The position numbers and the translations under genes are program-made. A DNA stretch of 64,000 nt. Origin: JAWKSY01 sp041402125 (GTDB taxonomy: Bacteria > Planctomycetota > GCA-002687715 > DRQF01). The stretch covers positions 327,657 through 391,656 of the forward strand of contig JAWKSY010000003.1 in assembly GCA_041402125.1 (NCBI GenBank), read 5' to 3'. How positions within the stretch are numbered: position 1 is the first letter of the stretch; every line of letters starts with the position of its first letter. Under the pieces are notes generated by a model, which was given only the letters and a program-made list of their open reading frames with translations, did not search any database and was not told where the DNA came from. Positions 9,552 through 17,678 of the stretch are shown here, one piece after another.

Positions 9552-10067
9552 ATGCCTTCCGAACCGCTCATCGACATCAGCGCCATCGACCCGGACCGCA
9601 TCGTGCACGGGCCGGAGGAGATCCGCGCGCTCAACCCGCACCGTTTCGAGCTCGAGCAGATCCACGGCATCGTCCACTTCCAGGACGACCCGCTCCAGGC
9701 AGTCGCGGTCCGTCACATCCGCGAGGACGAGTTCTGGACGCGAGGGCACTTCCCGGGCAACCCGCTCTTTCCCGGCGTCCTCATGGTGGAGGCCGCGGCG
9801 CAGGCGAGCTCGTTCTGCTTCCACCGCAAGTTCGGCAAGCTCGACGGCATGATCTTCGGCTTCGGCGGTCTCGAGGGCGTGCGCTTCCGCGGCTCCGTCC
9901 GGCCCGGCGATCGCCTCCTGCTCGCGGTCAAGGCCCACGCCCTGCGCATGCGCCGCGCGGTGTTCGACATGCAGGGCTACGTCGACGGGCGTCTCGTCGG
10001 CGAGGGCCGCATCATCGGCGTGACGATCCCGGCCGCCAATCCCGACCACGAGACGGCGGGGTCCTGA
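9552..10067 (+). CDS. FabZ/FabA-like 3-hydroxyacyl-ACP dehydratase
   Basis: A 171-residue hot-dog-fold protein. The catalytic motif HFPGNPLFPGVLMVEAAAQ (residues about 67-85) matches the FabZ consensus HFPxxPxxPGVLxxEAxAQ, including the active-site His and Glu, so it can be expected to dehydrate 3-hydroxyacyl-ACP to trans-2-enoyl-ACP. The N-terminus is longer than in E. coli FabZ by about 20 residues. The 2Fe-2S ferredoxin gene starts 3 bases after its stop. No other fatty-acid synthesis genes are present, so whether this is the main FabZ or a pathway-specific dehydratase is open. Confidence 0.85.
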   Translation: MPSEPLIDISAIDPDRIVHGPEEIRALNPHRFELEQIHGIVHFQDDPLQAVAVRHIREDEFWTRGHFPGNPLFPGVLMVEAAAQASSFCFHRKFGKLDGMIFGFGGLEGVRFRGSVRPGDRLLLAVKAHALRMRRAVFDMQGYVDGRLVGEGRIIGVTIPAANPDHETAGS

Positions 10068-10070
10068 CCC

Positions 10071-10388
10071 GTGCCCGTCCCCTACGAACGCCACCTCTTC
10101 GTCTGCACGAACCGGCGCGAGGACGGCCACCCGCGCGGGTGCTGCGCCGCGCGCGGCGCGGAGGAGGTCCGGGACGCCTTCAAGGCCGCGGTCGCGAAGC
10201 GCGGACTCCGCGGGCGCGTCCGGGCCCAGCAGTCGGGCTGCCTCGACGTCTGCGAGTGGGGCGTGACCGTCGTGGTCTACCCCGAGGCGGTCTGGTATCG
10301 CGGCGTCACGGTCGCGGACGTGGACGAGATCGTCGACGAGCACCTCGTCGCCGGACGTCCGGTCGACCGCCTGCTCGGCCGCGACTGA
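10071..10388 (+). CDS. (2Fe-2S) thioredoxin-like ferredoxin
   Basis: A 105-residue protein of the thioredoxin-fold 2Fe-2S ferredoxin family (NuoE-like/Shethna-like). It has RHLFVCTNRRED near residue 5, GCCAARGAEEV, and CLDVCEWGVTVVVYPEAVWY; the four cysteines FVC, CC and CLDVC fit the family spacing C-x(8-12)-C ... C-x3-C. The likely role is electron transfer in the cytoplasm. GTG start at 10071, 3 bases after the dehydratase stop, so the two probably share an mRNA; the functional link is unknown. Convergent with the alcohol dehydrogenase gene, 10 bases apart, without a visible terminator. Confidence 0.85.
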   Translation: MPVPYERHLFVCTNRREDGHPRGCCAARGAEEVRDAFKAAVAKRGLRGRVRAQQSGCLDVCEWGVTVVVYPEAVWYRGVTVADVDEIVDEHLVAGRPVDRLLGRD

Positions 10389-10398
10389 TCCGCCGTCC

Positions 10399-11778
10399 TC
10401 AGTCGACGACGACCTTCAGACAGTCGGGCGCGCCGGCGCGCGCGAAGGCCGCCGGCAGCTCGTCCCGCCGGTAGCGATCCGTCACGAAGCGCTCCCCCAG
10501 GCGGCGCAGTTCCGTGTCCCCGGCGAGCAGCGCCAGCGCCCGCGAGAAGTCGCCGCAGCGACTGGCGACGACGCGGACGTCACGGTCGATCACCGCGTCG
10601 AGCAGAGGCGAGGCGCCGCGCGCGCGCGGATCGATCAGGATCGTGCCGCGGGGCCGCACGAGTCCGACCTCGCCCCCACCCTCGACGCGGATCGCCGCGT
10701 CCACCGCGGCGACGCTCGTCGCGACCACGCCGTCCGCGCGCCCCGTCGGCGGAGCGAGGGCCGCGAGCACCCGGGCCGCGTCGCGAGGATCCGTCGCCCT
10801 CCGGACCCCGTCGACGCCGTCCGCCGCGTGCCCGATCGCCAGCAAGAGCCCCGGCGTCCCGCCGAGGCCCCCGGCGCGGACGATCCCGGCCGCGCGATCG
10901 GGCGTGAATCGCTCCGCCCGCAGCTCGTCGACGACGAAGGCCGTCGGGTTCGCGAGACCGCCCGCTCCGAGTCCGTGGGTCGACTTCAGGTGGAGTTCGC
11001 GCCGCGCGAGGGCCGCGGCCAGCGGGAGCGCGTCGGGGTGCCCGGTGGTGTCGAAGACGATGTCGCAGGCGGCGCCGGGAGCGTCGGGCGCGATCACCTC
11101 GTCCGCTCCGAGCGCGCGGGCGAGCGCGCCGAGCTCCGCCCGGCGCGGCAGGGCCGCGATCCGGAAGTCGGTCCCCTCCCGACGTCGCCAGGCCGCCAGC
11201 GCCGCGACCAGCAGCATGCCGAGACGCCGCGGGCCGAGCACCCCGACGCGATCACCGTCCCGGGGCGGCGAGGTCGCGACCGCGTGGAGCGCCGCGGCGA
11301 AGGGTTCCACGAGGACGGCCGTGTCGTCCGGCAGGTCATCGGGCACCGCGCGCAGCGCGCCTCGCGGCGCGAGCAGGACGTCGCCGAATCCGCCGGGCAG
11401 GCGATCGATCCCCAGGACGAGACGGTCGGGGCAGTGCGTCTCGAGACCGCTCCGGCAGAAGACGCAACCGTCCGGGTCGCCGCGGGACGCGTGCGAGGCA
11501 TTGATCTCGACGACCCATCGGCGGTCGCCCTCGGCCAGGAGCGCCTCGTGGCCGATCACCTGCGGCAGCGGGAAGGGAAGGTGGCGGCGCGCGAGATCCG
11601 TCGCGCAGACCCCGCAGGCGCGCACGTCGAGGAGGCGGTAGCCCGGCCCCAGCTCGAGGTCGAGCGCCTCGTTCCGCCGGATGGTCCAGCCGCCCCCTTC
11701 CGTGCCCTCGAAGGCGAGCCGCACCCGATCGAAGCCGCCGTCACGGCGATGCTCCCAGGCCTCGATCTCGCGCCTCAC
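10399..11778 (-). CDS. Zinc-type medium-chain alcohol dehydrogenase
   Basis: A 459-residue MDR-superfamily oxidoreductase. The N-terminal catalytic domain shows ACGVCATDLARRHLPFPLPQ then IGHEALL (zinc ligands Cys, and His-Glu of GHE), the structural-zinc lobe DGCVFCRSGLETHC with three cysteines (the first of the usual four is replaced), and GGFGDVLLAP. A Rossmann domain follows with VGVLGPRRLGMLLVAALAAW, then VFDTTGHPDAL. It is about 100 residues longer than usual MDR enzymes, the excess lying after the nucleotide-binding domain. The start is the GTG at 11778, overlapping the stop of the leucine-dehydrogenase-like gene (GTGA); upstream sequence in the same frame is that gene out of phase. The substrate cannot be deduced; coupling to an amino-acid dehydrogenase suggests amino-acid or 2-oxo-acid chemistry. 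Confidence 0.8.
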   Translation of the reverse strand: MRREIEAWEHRRDGGFDRVRLAFEGTEGGGWTIRRNEALDLELGPGYRLLDVRACGVCATDLARRHLPFPLPQVIGHEALLAEGDRRWVVEINASHASRGDPDGCVFCRSGLETHCPDRLVLGIDRLPGGFGDVLLAPRGALRAVPDDLPDDTAVLVEPFAAALHAVATSPPRDGDRVGVLGPRRLGMLLVAALAAWRRREGTDFRIAALPRRAELGALARALGADEVIAPDAPGAACDIVFDTTGHPDALPLAAALARRELHLKSTHGLGAGGLANPTAFVVDELRAERFTPDRAAGIVRAGGLGGTPGLLLAIGHAADGVDGVRRATDPRDAARVLAALAPPTGRADGVVATSVAAVDAAIRVEGGGEVGLVRPRGTILIDPRARGASPLLDAVIDRDVRVVASRCGDFSRALALLAGDTELRRLGERFVTDRYRRDELPAAFARAGAPDCLKVVVD

Positions 11779-12785
11779 GGCCGGTCCTCCGCCCGCGACG
11801 CGGCGACGGCCCAGGGCGTCATCCCGCGCCGCCGGGCCTCCTCGAGCACGTCGGACACGCGCGGGCCGATCGCCGCGAGCGCGGCGGGCAATCCGGCCTG
11901 ACGACCACGAGCGGCGAGGACGCCCTCGATGACCGCGCCGGCGTTGGCGGCGAAGTCGGGAACCCAGAGGATCTCCGCCGCGGCGAGATCGTCCGGGCCG
12001 ATCCCCGGGGCGAGCTGATCGTTCGCGCTGCCGCAGATCACGCTGCCCCGCCAGCGCTCCCGGCGCGCCGCATCGATCGTCCCGCCGAGCGCGCAGGGCA
12101 GGAAGACGCGGGCGCCGACGTCGCTCTCGCCGCACCAGGCGTCCCCCAGCGCCGCGGCCAGCGCCTCCCGCGCCTCCGCGTCGGGATCCTCGCCGGAGAT
12201 CCGGTGTCCGCCGTCCGCGAGGATCCGGGCGAGGCTCCCCCCCACCGAGCCCAGGCCCTGGACGTGGAGACGCCCCGGCCGCGCCGCATCCGCGAACGCC
12301 AGCGCCGCCTCGAGCGCCGCGGCGACGCCGCGCGCGGTGGCGAGGCCCGGACGGTTCGCGACGTCGTTGACGTGACGGGTGCGCGATCGCATGCGGTCGA
12401 GATCGTCCTCGCCCGTTCCCACGTCCGGTCCGCAGACGTAGCGCCCTTCGAGTCCGCCCACGAAGTCGGCGAGCGCCTCGTAGACGTCCGCTCGCGAGGC
12501 CTCGGGGTGATCGAGGACGACCGTCTTCGCGCCCACGGCATCGAGCTCGGCGAACCGGAGCTTGAGCGCCATCCCCGACGCCAGGGCCACGGCCTCGCGA
12601 CGGGCCGACTCCTCGTCGGTGTAGGGCCGCCGACGGATGCCGCCGAAGGCCGTCCGACCCCGCGCGTCCTCCTCGATCGCGAGGTAGGCCCGGAGTCCGC
12701 GGCGATCGTCGACCACCCGCAACAGCTCGAAGCGACGTCCTCGGGCATCGGCGCGGGTCTCGACCCGCGCGACCCGGAGGCTCAT
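11775..12785 (-). CDS. Glu/Leu/Phe/Val dehydrogenase family protein
   Basis: A 336-residue NAD(P)-dependent amino-acid dehydrogenase, closest in layout to leucine dehydrogenase, which oxidatively deaminates branched-chain amino acids. The catalytic domain holds TAFGGIRRRPYTDEE, GMALKLRFAELDAVGAKTVV with the two expected lysines (substrate-binding Lys and the GAKTV lysine), and CGPDVGTGEDDLDRM (family: EDVGT). The Rossmann domain has VQGLGSVGGSLARIL, then FLPCALGGTID (family: PCALGG) and GSANDQLAP (family: GAANNQL), then VPDFAANAGAVI (family: PDYVxNAGGxI). It overlaps both neighbours by 4 bases (ATGA with the DUF309 gene upstream, GTGA with the alcohol dehydrogenase downstream), a three-gene translationally coupled unit. 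Confidence 0.87.
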   Translation of the reverse strand: MSLRVARVETRADARGRRFELLRVVDDRRGLRAYLAIEEDARGRTAFGGIRRRPYTDEESARREAVALASGMALKLRFAELDAVGAKTVVLDHPEASRADVYEALADFVGGLEGRYVCGPDVGTGEDDLDRMRSRTRHVNDVANRPGLATARGVAAALEAALAFADAARPGRLHVQGLGSVGGSLARILADGGHRISGEDPDAEAREALAAALGDAWCGESDVGARVFLPCALGGTIDAARRERWRGSVICGSANDQLAPGIGPDDLAAAEILWVPDFAANAGAVIEGVLAARGRQAGLPAALAAIGPRVSDVLEEARRRGMTPWAVAASRAEDRP

Positions 12786-13258
12786 CGTCCCGGCTCCGCG
12801 AGGACGAGGATCGGCGCCTCCTCTCCCGCCGCGCGCGCGAGACCGAGGAGCGTCGCCGGAACGAGGCCGCAGAGCGTCGGCCGCGCGAGGATCGGACCGA
12901 GCGCCGCCTCGACGCCCCGGGCGAGGGATGCCCTCCCCTCCGGACGCTCGTCCCGGATCTTCAGGCGGAGCGCCGCGAGCCGGATCAGGGCGGCGAGTAG
13001 CGAGGCCTCGTCGCCCCGGCGCGCGTTCGCGTGCCAGACGCCCTCCCAGGCCTCGTGGGCCTCCCAGAAGAAGCCGTGATTGAAGAGATCGACGCCCTGC
13101 AGGTAGTCCGCGTGGTCGCGCCAGTCTCCTTCGGCCAGAGGCGGCGGCGGGGACGCGGACGCTCCGTGCACGCGCGGGTGCGGGCCCCGGCCCGGTGAGT
13201 AGGGCCGCCGCGGCAGCGGCCCCCTTCCGTATCTCGGGGGGCCGCCGGCCGGGTCCAT
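12782..13258 (-). CDS. DUF309 family protein
   Basis: A 158-residue protein whose core matches DUF309: DHADYLQGVDLFNHGFFWEA followed by HEAWEGVWHANARRGDE (family: FNxGxYxExHExWExxW), then ALIRLAALRLKIRDE. The fold is alpha-helical; function is unknown. The first 45 residues are Pro/Gly/Arg-rich and poorly conserved in style, so the true start might be further in, but the ATG at 13258 is the best in-frame candidate. The stop overlaps the next start (ATGA at 12782-12785), tying it to the amino-acid dehydrogenase. 53 bases separate it from the upstream lipoprotein gene. Confidence 0.82.
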   Translation of the reverse strand: MDPAGGPPRYGRGPLPRRPYSPGRGPHPRVHGASASPPPPLAEGDWRDHADYLQGVDLFNHGFFWEAHEAWEGVWHANARRGDEASLLAALIRLAALRLKIRDERPEGRASLARGVEAALGPILARPTLCGLVPATLLGLARAAGEEAPILVLAEPGR

Positions 13259-13311
13259 CGCGCGTCTCCTCGTCGGCGGCTCCGCGGGGGGCGCGGGCCG
13301 CTCCGGCGTCA

Positions 13312-13905
13312 TCAGCGGGCGGCGCCGCCCATCTTCGCGTCGAAGTCCGTCTTGCGCGGGAGGCGCGACAGCGCCTGGCGCACGAACTCGAGGGACGCGT
13401 CGCGCATGTTGGCCTCGACCGCGTAGCCGCCGTGGGGCGCCGGAACCGAGATCTGCTTGTCGCGGCAGCCGTAGGTCCAGAGCTCCTCGCCCGTTCCCTT
13501 CGCGCGGAGCGTGAACCGACCGCCGGCGTAGACGACGCCGCGCTGCTGGAGCCGCGAGCTGTCCCACTGCTCCATGACGAGCGTCAACTCCGCGTCGACC
13601 GGAACCGCCTTGGGGTCGGACTGGTCCACGAAGGCCGAGGTGGGCACGGCGTAGTCGCGCTCGCGGATGAGGTAGGTCCGCATCTGGTGGCGAGCCTCGT
13701 CCTCCGGGAAGGTGAAGGCCTTGTCCGGGATCGTCTCCTCGGGGACCTCCGAGCTCACCGGGAGGACGGCGATCTCGACGATGCCGCGCTGGCCCCAGTT
13801 CTCGGCGACCGACTGGGATTCGTCGGGGGCGCGGTTGTCCGGCGAGGCGCAGCCCGCGGCCAGGATCAGGCCCGCGATCACCAGGGGGGTCGTCCAACGG
13901 ATCAT
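13312..13905 (-). CDS. Small secreted lipoprotein of unknown function
   Basis: A 197-residue protein starting MIRWTTPLVIAGLILAAGCA, a lipoprotein signal with lipobox LAAGC. The mature part holds VEIAVLPVSSEVPEE, a region with DAELTLVMEQWDSS, GRFTLRAKGTGEELWTYG and a basic C-terminus. The order (a strand VAVLPV, a mid-section of Tyr/Val, then a xxTLRxxxTGExLW strand) resembles GNA1162/LpoB-type lipoproteins that form complex-assembly factors at the outer membrane, but the match is by eye and weak. The start overlaps the queC stop (ATGA at 13902-13905), a surprising coupling of an envelope protein to a nucleobase enzyme. Confidence 0.75.
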   Translation of the reverse strand: MIRWTTPLVIAGLILAAGCASPDNRAPDESQSVAENWGQRGIVEIAVLPVSSEVPEETIPDKAFTFPEDEARHQMRTYLIRERDYAVPTSAFVDQSDPKAVPVDAELTLVMEQWDSSRLQQRGVVYAGGRFTLRAKGTGEELWTYGCRDKQISVPAPHGGYAVEANMRDASLEFVRQALSRLPRKTDFDAKMGGAAR

Positions 13906-14600
13906 CGATTCCTCCTTGCCTCGTACCAGCTCCGGGCGCCGGCCGCATCGAGGGCGCGATCGAAACGCCGACAGGACTCGCAGGTCCCGCAGGGCTTGTC
14001 GTCCCCTTCGTAACACGACCAGGCGCGCTCCAGCGGGAGATCGCGCTCCATCGCCACGCGGACGATCTCGACCTTGCTCATCCGCTGCGTCGGCGCCGAC
14101 ACCCGGACCCCGCGCGCCGTCGAGTAGGCGAGCGCCTCGTTCTGGCGCGCGACGAAGTCCTCGCCGTTGTCGGGGAAGGTCCGGGCCTCCTCGGCATTGA
14201 ATCCGACCACGAGGACATCGGCGCCGGCGCTCTCCGCCCAGGCCGCCCCCACCGCGATGAAGACGCCGTTCCGGTTCGGCACCCACACCGCCGCCGCCGA
14301 GGCGCGCGCGGCCTCCGGATCGTCGAGGTCGCCCGCGGAGGGGCGCGGGAGCTCGCTCGCCGGCTCCGTCAGGGCTCCGGCCGAGAGGAGGCGGAAGAAG
14401 GGCAGCTCGACCGTGCGGTGGGCGATCCGGAGGTCGGCCGCGATGGCGTAACTCGCGCCCAGCTCCCGACGCCGGGCGCGCTGGCCGTAGTCGAAGGCGA
14501 GCGCTCCGAGGACCTCGCACTCGTCGGCGGCGAGGTAGGCGGCGACGGTGGAGTCGAGGCCCCCCGACAGGAGGACGAGCGCGCGGGGACGATCGGTCAT
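13902..14600 (-). CDS. queC: 7-cyano-7-deazaguanine synthase QueC
   Basis: QueC converts 7-carboxy-7-deazaguanine with ammonia and ATP to preQ0, the precursor of queuosine. The 232-residue protein has the PP-loop ALVLLSGGLDSTVAAYLA at the N-terminus, PNRNGVFIAVGAAWAESAGA (family: VPxRNxxFLSxAxxxAE), and the C-terminal zinc site CYEGDDKPCGTCESCRRF (Cys-x7-Cys-x2-Cys-x2-Cys). It is the first gene of a minus-strand run and is divergent from parA. Other queuosine genes (queD, queE, queF, tgt) are not in the window. Confidence 0.94.
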   Translation of the reverse strand: MTDRPRALVLLSGGLDSTVAAYLAADECEVLGALAFDYGQRARRRELGASYAIAADLRIAHRTVELPFFRLLSAGALTEPASELPRPSAGDLDDPEAARASAAAVWVPNRNGVFIAVGAAWAESAGADVLVVGFNAEEARTFPDNGEDFVARQNEALAYSTARGVRVSAPTQRMSKVEIVRVAMERDLPLERAWSCYEGDDKPCGTCESCRRFDRALDAAGARSWYEARRNR

Positions 14601-14731
14601 GCGGTGTTCTCCGGCCGGATTCCCGGGAGCGCACGAGGGTGGACGATGTACCCCGCGCGGACGATAATGCGCGCCGCGGTGGGGGTTTCGGAGCCACCGC
14701 GGCCTCCCGTTCCCACCCGGCGTCTCGACCC

Positions 14732-15682
14732 ATGATCATAAGAGCGGTGACAAATCAGAAGGGGGGCGTCGGGAAGACGACGACCTCCGTGAACCTCGGC
14801 GCGGCGCTGGCCGAGCGCGGGCTCAAGGTGCTGCTCGTCGACCTGGACCCGCAGGGCAACCTCTCGACGCACGTGGGCGTGGACATCTACGGCCTCGAGC
14901 GCTCTCTCTACGACGTTCTCACCCGCGACTACCCGCTGGCGAAGGTCGTCCAGGCCACCTCGCTGCCCGGGCTCTACTGCGCGCCGAGCAACATCGACCT
15001 CTCCAGCGCCGAGGTCGAGATGGTCTCGGCCGTCGGCCGCGAGACGATCCTGAAGGAGGCCATCGAGAGCCTCGAGACGGCCGGGAGCGACCTGCCCCGG
15101 TTCGACACCGTCATCATCGACTGCCCTCCGAGCCTCGGCCTCCTCTGCGTCAACGCCCTCGCCGCGGCGCGCGAGCTGATCATCCCGATGCAGACCGAGT
15201 TCTTCGCCCTCCAGGGCATGAGCAAGCTCATGGAGGTCGTCGAGGTCGTCAAGAAGCGGCTCAACGCGGAGCTGGGCATCCGCGGCATCGTCGCCTGTCG
15301 GATGGACACGCGCACCCGCCTCGCGAACGAGGTCCTCGAGGACATCGCGAACCACTTCCCCGACCTGCTCTTCAAGACGCGCATCCGACAGAACGTGAAG
15401 CTGGCGGAGGCGCCGTCCTTCGGACAGACGATCGTCGAGTACGACGGCGAGTCGAAGGGCGCGGCCGACTACCGCTCCCTGGCCTGCGAACTCCTCGGCG
15501 AGCTCCCCTACGAGGAGTGGCGCGACGAGGAGGACGAGGACGAGACCGACGAGGACGCGGACGACGTCGTCGCCGTCGACGAGGGCGTCGCGGAGGCGGA
15601 CTCCGCGGACGGGAGCGACGAGGGGGACGGCGAGGACGACGGCGTGTCCTCGATCGAGATCCGGGGCGAGCAGGCCGGCTGA
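14732..15682 (+). CDS. ParA/Soj-type ATPase with acidic C-terminal tail
   Basis: A 316-residue deviant-Walker ATPase. MIIRAVTNQKGGVGKTTTSV carries the Walker A' motif (KGGVGKTT at 10-17); VLLVDLDPQGNLSTH and TVIIDCPPSLGLLCVNAL are the other signature motifs, so this is a chromosome-partition-type ParA rather than MinD (no C-terminal amphipathic helix). The last 60 or so residues are almost entirely Asp, Glu, Ala and Val, an unusual tail that could bind basic partners or block DNA binding. The start ATG at 14732 places the Walker motif at the normal distance; the longer open frame upstream is non-coding. No parB is adjacent on either side, so it is an orphan here. A strong hairpin follows. Confidence 0.9.
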   Translation: MIIRAVTNQKGGVGKTTTSVNLGAALAERGLKVLLVDLDPQGNLSTHVGVDIYGLERSLYDVLTRDYPLAKVVQATSLPGLYCAPSNIDLSSAEVEMVSAVGRETILKEAIESLETAGSDLPRFDTVIIDCPPSLGLLCVNALAAARELIIPMQTEFFALQGMSKLMEVVEVVKKRLNAELGIRGIVACRMDTRTRLANEVLEDIANHFPDLLFKTRIRQNVKLAEAPSFGQTIVEYDGESKGAADYRSLACELLGELPYEEWRDEEDEDETDEDADDVVAVDEGVAEADSADGSDEGDGEDDGVSSIEIRGEQAG

Positions 15683-15696
15683 TCGTCCGGAACCGG

Positions 15697-15746
15697 ACGT
15701 GAAGGGGCCCCGTCGATCGCGACGATCGACGGGGCCCCTTTCACGT
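15697..15746. terminator. Bidirectional hairpin terminator between parA and the TPR gene
   Basis: A near-perfect inverted repeat: acgtgaaggggccccgtcga pairs with its complement ending at 15746, with one bulged A and a 3-base loop at 15720-15722. It lies between two convergent genes and can serve both strands. Confidence 0.8.
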
Positions 15747-15775
15747 CCGCGGGACGACCGGGCCTCCCCCGGGAA

Positions 15776-17374
15776 CTACTTGCCCCCTTCGGCGAGCTTG
15801 CGGCGCGCCTCGCGCAGCAGACCCACGAGATCGCCGCGGTCGCTGCCGCGCTCGAGGAGGGCGACGGCCTCGGCGTAGCGCTCCGCCGCCACGTGGATGC
15901 GCGCGAGGTTCAGCAGCGCGTCGTCGTAGTTCGGGTCGTACTCGAGCGCCTTCTCGTAGTGGCGGGTCGACGTCTCGATGTCCTTGATGTCGTAGTAGTA
16001 GTACATGAGGCCGCAGTCGTTCTGGATCTGGGCCTTGGTCTTCGCGTCGAGATCGCCGCCGCAGGCCTCGAAGAGCGCGACCGCCTCCTCGTAGTACTTC
16101 CGCGACTTCTCGTAGGCGGTCCGCGCCTTGGCGGCCCGTCCCTTCGGATCGATCTGCGCGCCCCAGTCGCGGAGGAAGAAGCCGATGTCCTGCTTCACGC
16201 CGCAGAGGTCGATCGGACGCCGGCAGATCGGGAGCACGTGCTTCTCCGCGATCTCGACCGCGCGGTCGAAATCGCCCCGCGCGTAGTACTTCCCGACGAT
16301 CAGTCGCATCTGGAAGACGGGACGGCGCTGGTCGTCCGACCAGGCGTAATCGCCGTGACCGGCCGCGGCCTCGAACTTGGCGATCGCCTCCTTGTCCTTG
16401 CCCATCCCCGCCAGGGCGATGCCCTGGTAGAGCTGCGCCTCGGGCAGGTAGCGGCCGCCGAGCTTCTCGAGCTTCGCGAAGGCGTCGAGCTGCTCCTTGA
16501 AGTTGCCGTCGATGAAGTGCGCGTAGCCCAGCCACCAGTGGGCGAGGTCGGACTTCGGATGCGCCTTCACCCAGCCGGCCATGTCCTCGGCCAGGCCCTT
16601 CCAGTTCTTGTCGGCCGCGCGCACGGTGTAGGCGCCGCCGGCGGCCTGCCCGGCCGTCTCGTCCGGCAGGTTCGCGGAGGCGAGCGCCTTCGCGAAGCAG
16701 GCGCCGGCCCCGGGCAGGTCCTGCTTGAACTGGAGGATCGTGCCCTTGTAGTTGTGGTAGACGCCGTTCTTGCCGTCGCGGGCGATCGCGAGGTCGATCG
16801 CCTTCAGCGCGCGGTCGGCGTCGGGGAGGTCGGCGAAGCGCTGCGCCGCGAGGTAGGGATACTCGGCGTTCTTCGGGTCGATCTCGGCCGCCTTCAGGTA
16901 GGCCTCCGCGCTGTCCGCGCTCTTGCCGATCTGCCAGGCGAGCCATCCCACGTAGCCCGCGTACTTCGCCTCCTTCGGGGCGAGTCGCAGGGCCTTCTTG
17001 AAGGCGATGATCGACTCCTCGAAGGACGCCGTCGGGTCGCCGCCCGCGGCGATCTTCTCCCGCCCCACCGCGGCGAAGGTGTCGCCGACGAGGACGGCCG
17101 CGTCGAGGTCGTCCGGCTTCAGCCGCTCGGCCTTCACCGCGTGGAAGTTCGCCGTGGAGGGATCGCCCAGGCCGACGTGGCAACGGGCCGCGCCGAGGCG
17201 CGCCTCGAAGCTGTTCTCGTCCGATTCGAGGACGGCGTCGAACTTCTCGAGGGCCGCCTCGAAGTCGCGGGCCTCGAGAAGCTTCTTGCCCTCCTCGAGG
17301 AGGTCCTGTCCGAGCAGTCCGGGCGCCAGGACGAGGCCCGCGAGGAGGGTCAGCAGAAGGAGATTCTTCACCAC
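15776..17374 (-). CDS. Secreted TPR-repeat protein
   Basis: A 532-residue protein with a Sec signal (KNLLLLTLLAGLVLAPGLLG, ending near residue 22) followed by repeated 34-residue helix pairs typical of tetratricopeptide repeats, for example ARDFEAALEKFDAVLESDEN near the N-terminus, then DADRALKAIDLAIARDGKNG and TSTRHYEKALEYDPNYDDAL towards the C-terminus. It is expected in the periplasm or facing it as a protein-interaction scaffold. The start is one of two tandem GTG codons (17374 or 17371) immediately before the signal; sequence further upstream in frame is not protein-like. No partner gene is adjacent. Confidence 0.88.
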   Translation of the reverse strand: MVKNLLLLTLLAGLVLAPGLLGQDLLEEGKKLLEARDFEAALEKFDAVLESDENSFEARLGAARCHVGLGDPSTANFHAVKAERLKPDDLDAAVLVGDTFAAVGREKIAAGGDPTASFEESIIAFKKALRLAPKEAKYAGYVGWLAWQIGKSADSAEAYLKAAEIDPKNAEYPYLAAQRFADLPDADRALKAIDLAIARDGKNGVYHNYKGTILQFKQDLPGAGACFAKALASANLPDETAGQAAGGAYTVRAADKNWKGLAEDMAGWVKAHPKSDLAHWWLGYAHFIDGNFKEQLDAFAKLEKLGGRYLPEAQLYQGIALAGMGKDKEAIAKFEAAAGHGDYAWSDDQRRPVFQMRLIVGKYYARGDFDRAVEIAEKHVLPICRRPIDLCGVKQDIGFFLRDWGAQIDPKGRAAKARTAYEKSRKYYEEAVALFEACGGDLDAKTKAQIQNDCGLMYYYYDIKDIETSTRHYEKALEYDPNYDDALLNLARIHVAAERYAEAVALLERGSDRGDLVGLLREARRKLAEGGK

Positions 17375-17446
17375 GATGGCTCCGTGATCGTCGGGGGGCG
17401 GTCGTCGCGGGGCAGGGAAGTCGCGTGACCGCTTCGGGTTCCGGGG

Positions 17447-17452
17447 ATTATA
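17447..17452 (-). promoter_or_regulatory. Candidate -10 box of the TPR gene
   Basis: A perfect TATAAT on the minus strand, 72 bases before the GTG start, in a region that otherwise exceeds 65% G+C. The -35 position (about 17470-17475) is only weakly similar to TTGACA. Confidence 0.45.
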
Positions 17453-17576
17453 CGTCGCCTTTGCGGTCGGCAGAAGAAATGCCCCCACCCCCCATCGGGA
17501 GCCGGGTTTCCCCGCCCTCGCGTCGGCGCCTTCGGCGCCCCAGGGCGATCCCGGGCTTCCGGGGCCGCCCCGACCG

Positions 17577-17585
17577 TGATATAAC
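17577..17585 (+). promoter_or_regulatory. Candidate extended -10 element of lysS
   Basis: TGATATAAC fits TGnTATAAT with one mismatch, 93 bases before the lysS ATG. A good Shine-Dalgarno, GGAGGGAACGGGGG, directly precedes that ATG at 17679. Confidence 0.45.
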
Positions 17586-17678
17586 GCCCCGCGCGCCCGC
17601 CGCGCGTGCCCGGAGGGGGCCCGCGGCGACGAGCGCGGCCCGCCGCGCCGCCGGCGCGAGAACCGGAGGGAACGGGGG

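Larger units (their letters stand above)
17375..17678. other. Divergent promoter region, TPR gene / lysS
   Basis: 304 bases with no gene between two divergent starts. It contains a perfect TATAAT on the minus strand and an extended -10 on the plus strand (listed separately), plus C- and G-rich runs and one hairpin-forming stretch at about 17575-17660. No riboswitch or T-box pattern was recognised in front of lysS. Confidence 0.6.

Noticed and set aside
13712..14735. Plus-strand open frames opposite queC and the lipoprotein gene
   Set aside because: queC and the lipobox protein are recognisable on the minus strand; the opposing frames have no motifs.
17375..17678. T-box or lysine riboswitch in front of lysS
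   Set aside because: No AGGGUGGNACCGCG-like T-box core and no lysine-riboswitch pattern; G+C-rich without those conserved segments.
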